Of a stretch of DNA of 41,208 bases, positions 39,284 through 41,208 are shown one piece after another; the stretch's first letter is position 1, and every line of letters begins with the position of its first letter. This stretch comes from Mucilaginibacter sp. (GTDB lineage Bacteria > Bacteroidota > Bacteroidia > Sphingobacteriales > Sphingobacteriaceae). Both the position numbers and the translations under genes were made by a program. The DNA lies in the NCBI GenBank assembly GCA_028288305.1, contig JAQBOA010000055.1, positions 1 to 41,208 of the forward strand. Reading direction: 5' to 3'. The notes beneath the pieces were generated by a model. That model saw only the letters and a program-made list of their open reading frames with translations, did no database searches and was not told the DNA's origin.

Positions 39284-41208
39284 ATGCTATCTACTAACGC
39301 TTTTTTACAAAAGGCAGCTAAATTACTTTGTCTGTCTTCTTTATTATTGCTGTTCACTTTTAATGGTTTCAGTCAGCAAGCCAGAACTATTGCCGATTTT
39401 GATAAAGATTGGCATTTTCATTTGGGCAATGTGAATGACGGCGAAAAAGTGAGCTTAAATGATGCTAACTGGCGTTTGCTTAATCTTCCCCATGATTGGA
39501 GTATTGAAGGTAAATTCAGCAAAGATAACCCGGCTACTCCCGAAGGCGGCGCATTACCCGGCGGTATTGGCTGGTACCGAAAAACATTTACTGTTCCTAC
39601 GGCGTCAAAAAACAGATTGGTTTATATTGACTTTGATGGTGTTTATCAAAAAAGTGATGTTTGGGTAAACGGTCATCATTTAGGGTTCAGGCCAAATGGT
39701 TATATCTCGTTTAGATATGAGCTTACCCCATATCTAAATTTTGGCGGTAAAAATACCATCGCCGTAAAGGTGGATAATTCTGTCCAGCCTAATTCACGCT
39801 GGTATTCAGGTTCGGGCATTTATAGGAACGTTTGGTTGGTGACGACAAGCAAATCGGCGGCTGTTAGGCATTGGGGCACATATTTTACGACAAGTGACGT
39901 AAGTGAAGAATCAGCAATCGTAGACGCTGAAATCACAATTAAGGCAAGGGGATTTGCGGTTAAAACGGTTATATATGACACCGACGGAAAAAAGGTTTTG
40001 CTTGCTCCTGATAGTGGTGTTCGTAAAGTAGTATTATCTAAACCGAATTTTGATTCGATATTCGTCACTCATCAAAAATTTCATATCATCAATCCTATAC
40101 TTTGGTCGACCGAACGGCCTTATCTTTATACTGCTGTGACAAGAGTATATAGTTTCGACGCGAATAACGGACAGCGAATTTTGGAGGACGAATACACCAC
40201 GAAATTCGGCATCCGCTATTTTAATTTTGATCCTGATAAAGGCTTTTCCCTAAACGGCAAGCCCATGAAAATATTAGGCGTTTGCGATCACCACGATTTG
40301 GGTAGTTTGGGCGCCGCTATCAATACCCGCGCATTGGAACGCCAGCTGCAAATGCTCAAGGCTATGGGCTGCAACGGTATCCGTACTTCGCACAACCCGC
40401 CTGCTCCTGAATTGCTTGACCTTTGCGATAAAATGGGTTTGATTGTAATGGATGAGGCCTTTGATTGCTGGGAATGGAAAAAAGCTAAATATGATTATCA
40501 TTTATTTTTTAAAGAATGGCATAAAAGAGATCTGGAAGACCAGGTGAAACGTGACCGCAACCACCCAAGCGTAATGATTTGGAGTATTGGTAACGAAATA
40601 CCGCAGCAAGGAGATACCAGCGCACTGCGCCTTGCACCTGAACTTGCAGGTATAGTTCATAGTTTGGACACTACGAGGCCAATCACTACGGCAAATGATC
40701 GTCCTGATACCAGCAATAAGATCATTAAATCAGGGGCTATTGACCTGATTGGTTATAATTACCATGAATTTGATTATGCCACCTTTCATGACAGGTATCC
40801 CGGCAAAAAGTTCATCGCCACCGAAACAACATCGGGCCTTGAAACACGTGGGCATTATGATATGCCTTCAGATAGTATACGCATATGGCCGGCGAGATGG
40901 GATAAACCATTTACCGAAGGTAATCCTGACAACAGCGTTTCCGCTTATGACAATGTTCGTCCGGCATGGGGGTCCACACATGAGGCTACCTGGAAAGTAA
41001 TGAAAAAATATGATTTCCTTTCGGGGATGTTTATATGGACAGGGTTTGATTACATGGGTGAACCAACACCATACTCCTGGCCGTCACGCAGTTCGTATTT
41101 TGGAATTATTGACCTGGCCGGATTTCCGAAAGATATATACTATATGTATCAAAGCGAGTGGACCAATAAACCTGTTTTGCACATTTTTCCGCATTGGAAC
41201 TGGGAACC
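39284..41208 (+). CDS. GH2 beta-galactosidase, 3' end beyond the window
   Basis: The ATG at 39284 begins a signal peptide (LLCLSSLLLLFTFNGFSQQ), so the enzyme is exported. Then come the GH2 sugar-binding domain (WRLLNLPHDWSIEG, GGIGWYRKTFTVP, YIDFDGVYQKSDVWVNGHHL), the immunoglobulin-like domain (about residues 200-315) and the TIM barrel with GCNGIRTSHNPPAPELLDLC. The acid/base Glu is in MIWSIGNEIPQQG, the nucleophile Glu likely in KFIATETTSG. 641 codons are visible and open to the window edge. The final HIFPHWNWE leads into the C-terminal domains of the large Bacteroidota form. The substrate is a beta-galactoside by family. Confidence 0.93.
   Translation, partial: MLSTNAFLQKAAKLLCLSSLLLLFTFNGFSQQARTIADFDKDWHFHLGNVNDGEKVSLNDANWRLLNLPHDWSIEGKFSKDNPATPEGGALPGGIGWYRKTFTVPTASKNRLVYIDFDGVYQKSDVWVNGHHLGFRPNGYISFRYELTPYLNFGGKNTIAVKVDNSVQPNSRWYSGSGIYRNVWLVTTSKSAAVRHWGTYFTTSDVSEESAIVDAEITIKARGFAVKTVIYDTDGKKVLLAPDSGVRKVVLSKPNFDSIFVTHQKFHIINPILWSTERPYLYTAVTRVYSFDANNGQRILEDEYTTKFGIRYFNFDPDKGFSLNGKPMKILGVCDHHDLGSLGAAINTRALERQLQMLKAMGCNGIRTSHNPPAPELLDLCDKMGLIVMDEAFDCWEWKKAKYDYHLFFKEWHKRDLEDQVKRDRNHPSVMIWSIGNEIPQQGDTSALRLAPELAGIVHSLDTTRPITTANDRPDTSNKIIKSGAIDLIGYNYHEFDYATFHDRYPGKKFIATETTSGLETRGHYDMPSDSIRIWPARWDKPFTEGNPDNSVSAYDNVRPAWGSTHEATWKVMKKYDFLSGMFIWTGFDYMGEPTPYSWPSRSSYFGIIDLAGFPKDIYYMYQSEWTNKPVLHIFPHWNWE

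Overview
The window looks like chromosomal DNA of a Bacteroidota bacterium of the Sphingobacteriaceae (Mucilaginibacter/Pedobacter type). This rests on gene content and gene pairings: a hemC-hemD fusion, the long three-domain ispG, bacillithiol enzyme BshC, rpmB-rpmG-DUF4295-ftsY, a small membrane gene joined to lpxB, and a SusC-free GH2 locus. Starts are AT-rich and lack strong Shine-Dalgarno sequences, and one or two promoters fit the Bacteroidota TTG / TAnnTTTG pattern. No identification by database search was possible.

Layout. 1-9.4 kb (minus strand): a haem biosynthesis cluster read right to left, hemA, hemC-D, hemB, hemL, then a sensor kinase, an OmpR-type regulator and a TPR membrane protein, then hemE and the 5' part of hemJ. 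9.5-14.1 kb: a DoxX-like membrane protein, a GNAT/nitrilase fusion, two 5'-truncated genes placed head to head (a deletion scar), and an MBL-fold hydrolase. 14.3-20 kb: a secreted prolyl oligopeptidase, a secreted protein with a His/Gly/Asp tail, a C-terminal processing protease, a CsbD-like protein and an outer-membrane beta-barrel. 20-22.5 kb: a non-coding AT-rich stretch with a hairpin and a 10-residue leader-like ORF, an MFS transporter and two small ORFs. 22.5-29.5 kb: lpxB, surE, two tandem Uma2 nuclease genes sharing an identical 103-bp 5' tract, CsbD, a HepT/MntA pair and acs. 29.6-34.8 kb: rpmB, rpmG, DUF4295, ftsY, rimO, bshC. 34.8-41.2 kb: a DUF1080 lipoprotein, a 351-bp MITE-like element with a 10-bp target duplication, ispG, a YoeB-type locus whose toxin is doubly frameshifted, and the first two thirds of a GH2 beta-galactosidase.

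The most unusual signal is a set of about fifteen short repeat elements. Although mostly unrelated in sequence, many share one architecture: degenerate tandem units of 7 or 8 nt, usually set out as two inverted arms around a short loop. They sit on or within a few bases of stop codons (hemE, the sensor kinase, the TPR gene, hemB, hemC-D, the DoxX gene, mntA, rpmB, rpmG) and in three cases lie in frame inside essential or metabolic genes (twice in ispG at domain linkers, once in bshC). I regard this class of element as the best candidate for something undescribed. Its mobility, origin and function are inference.
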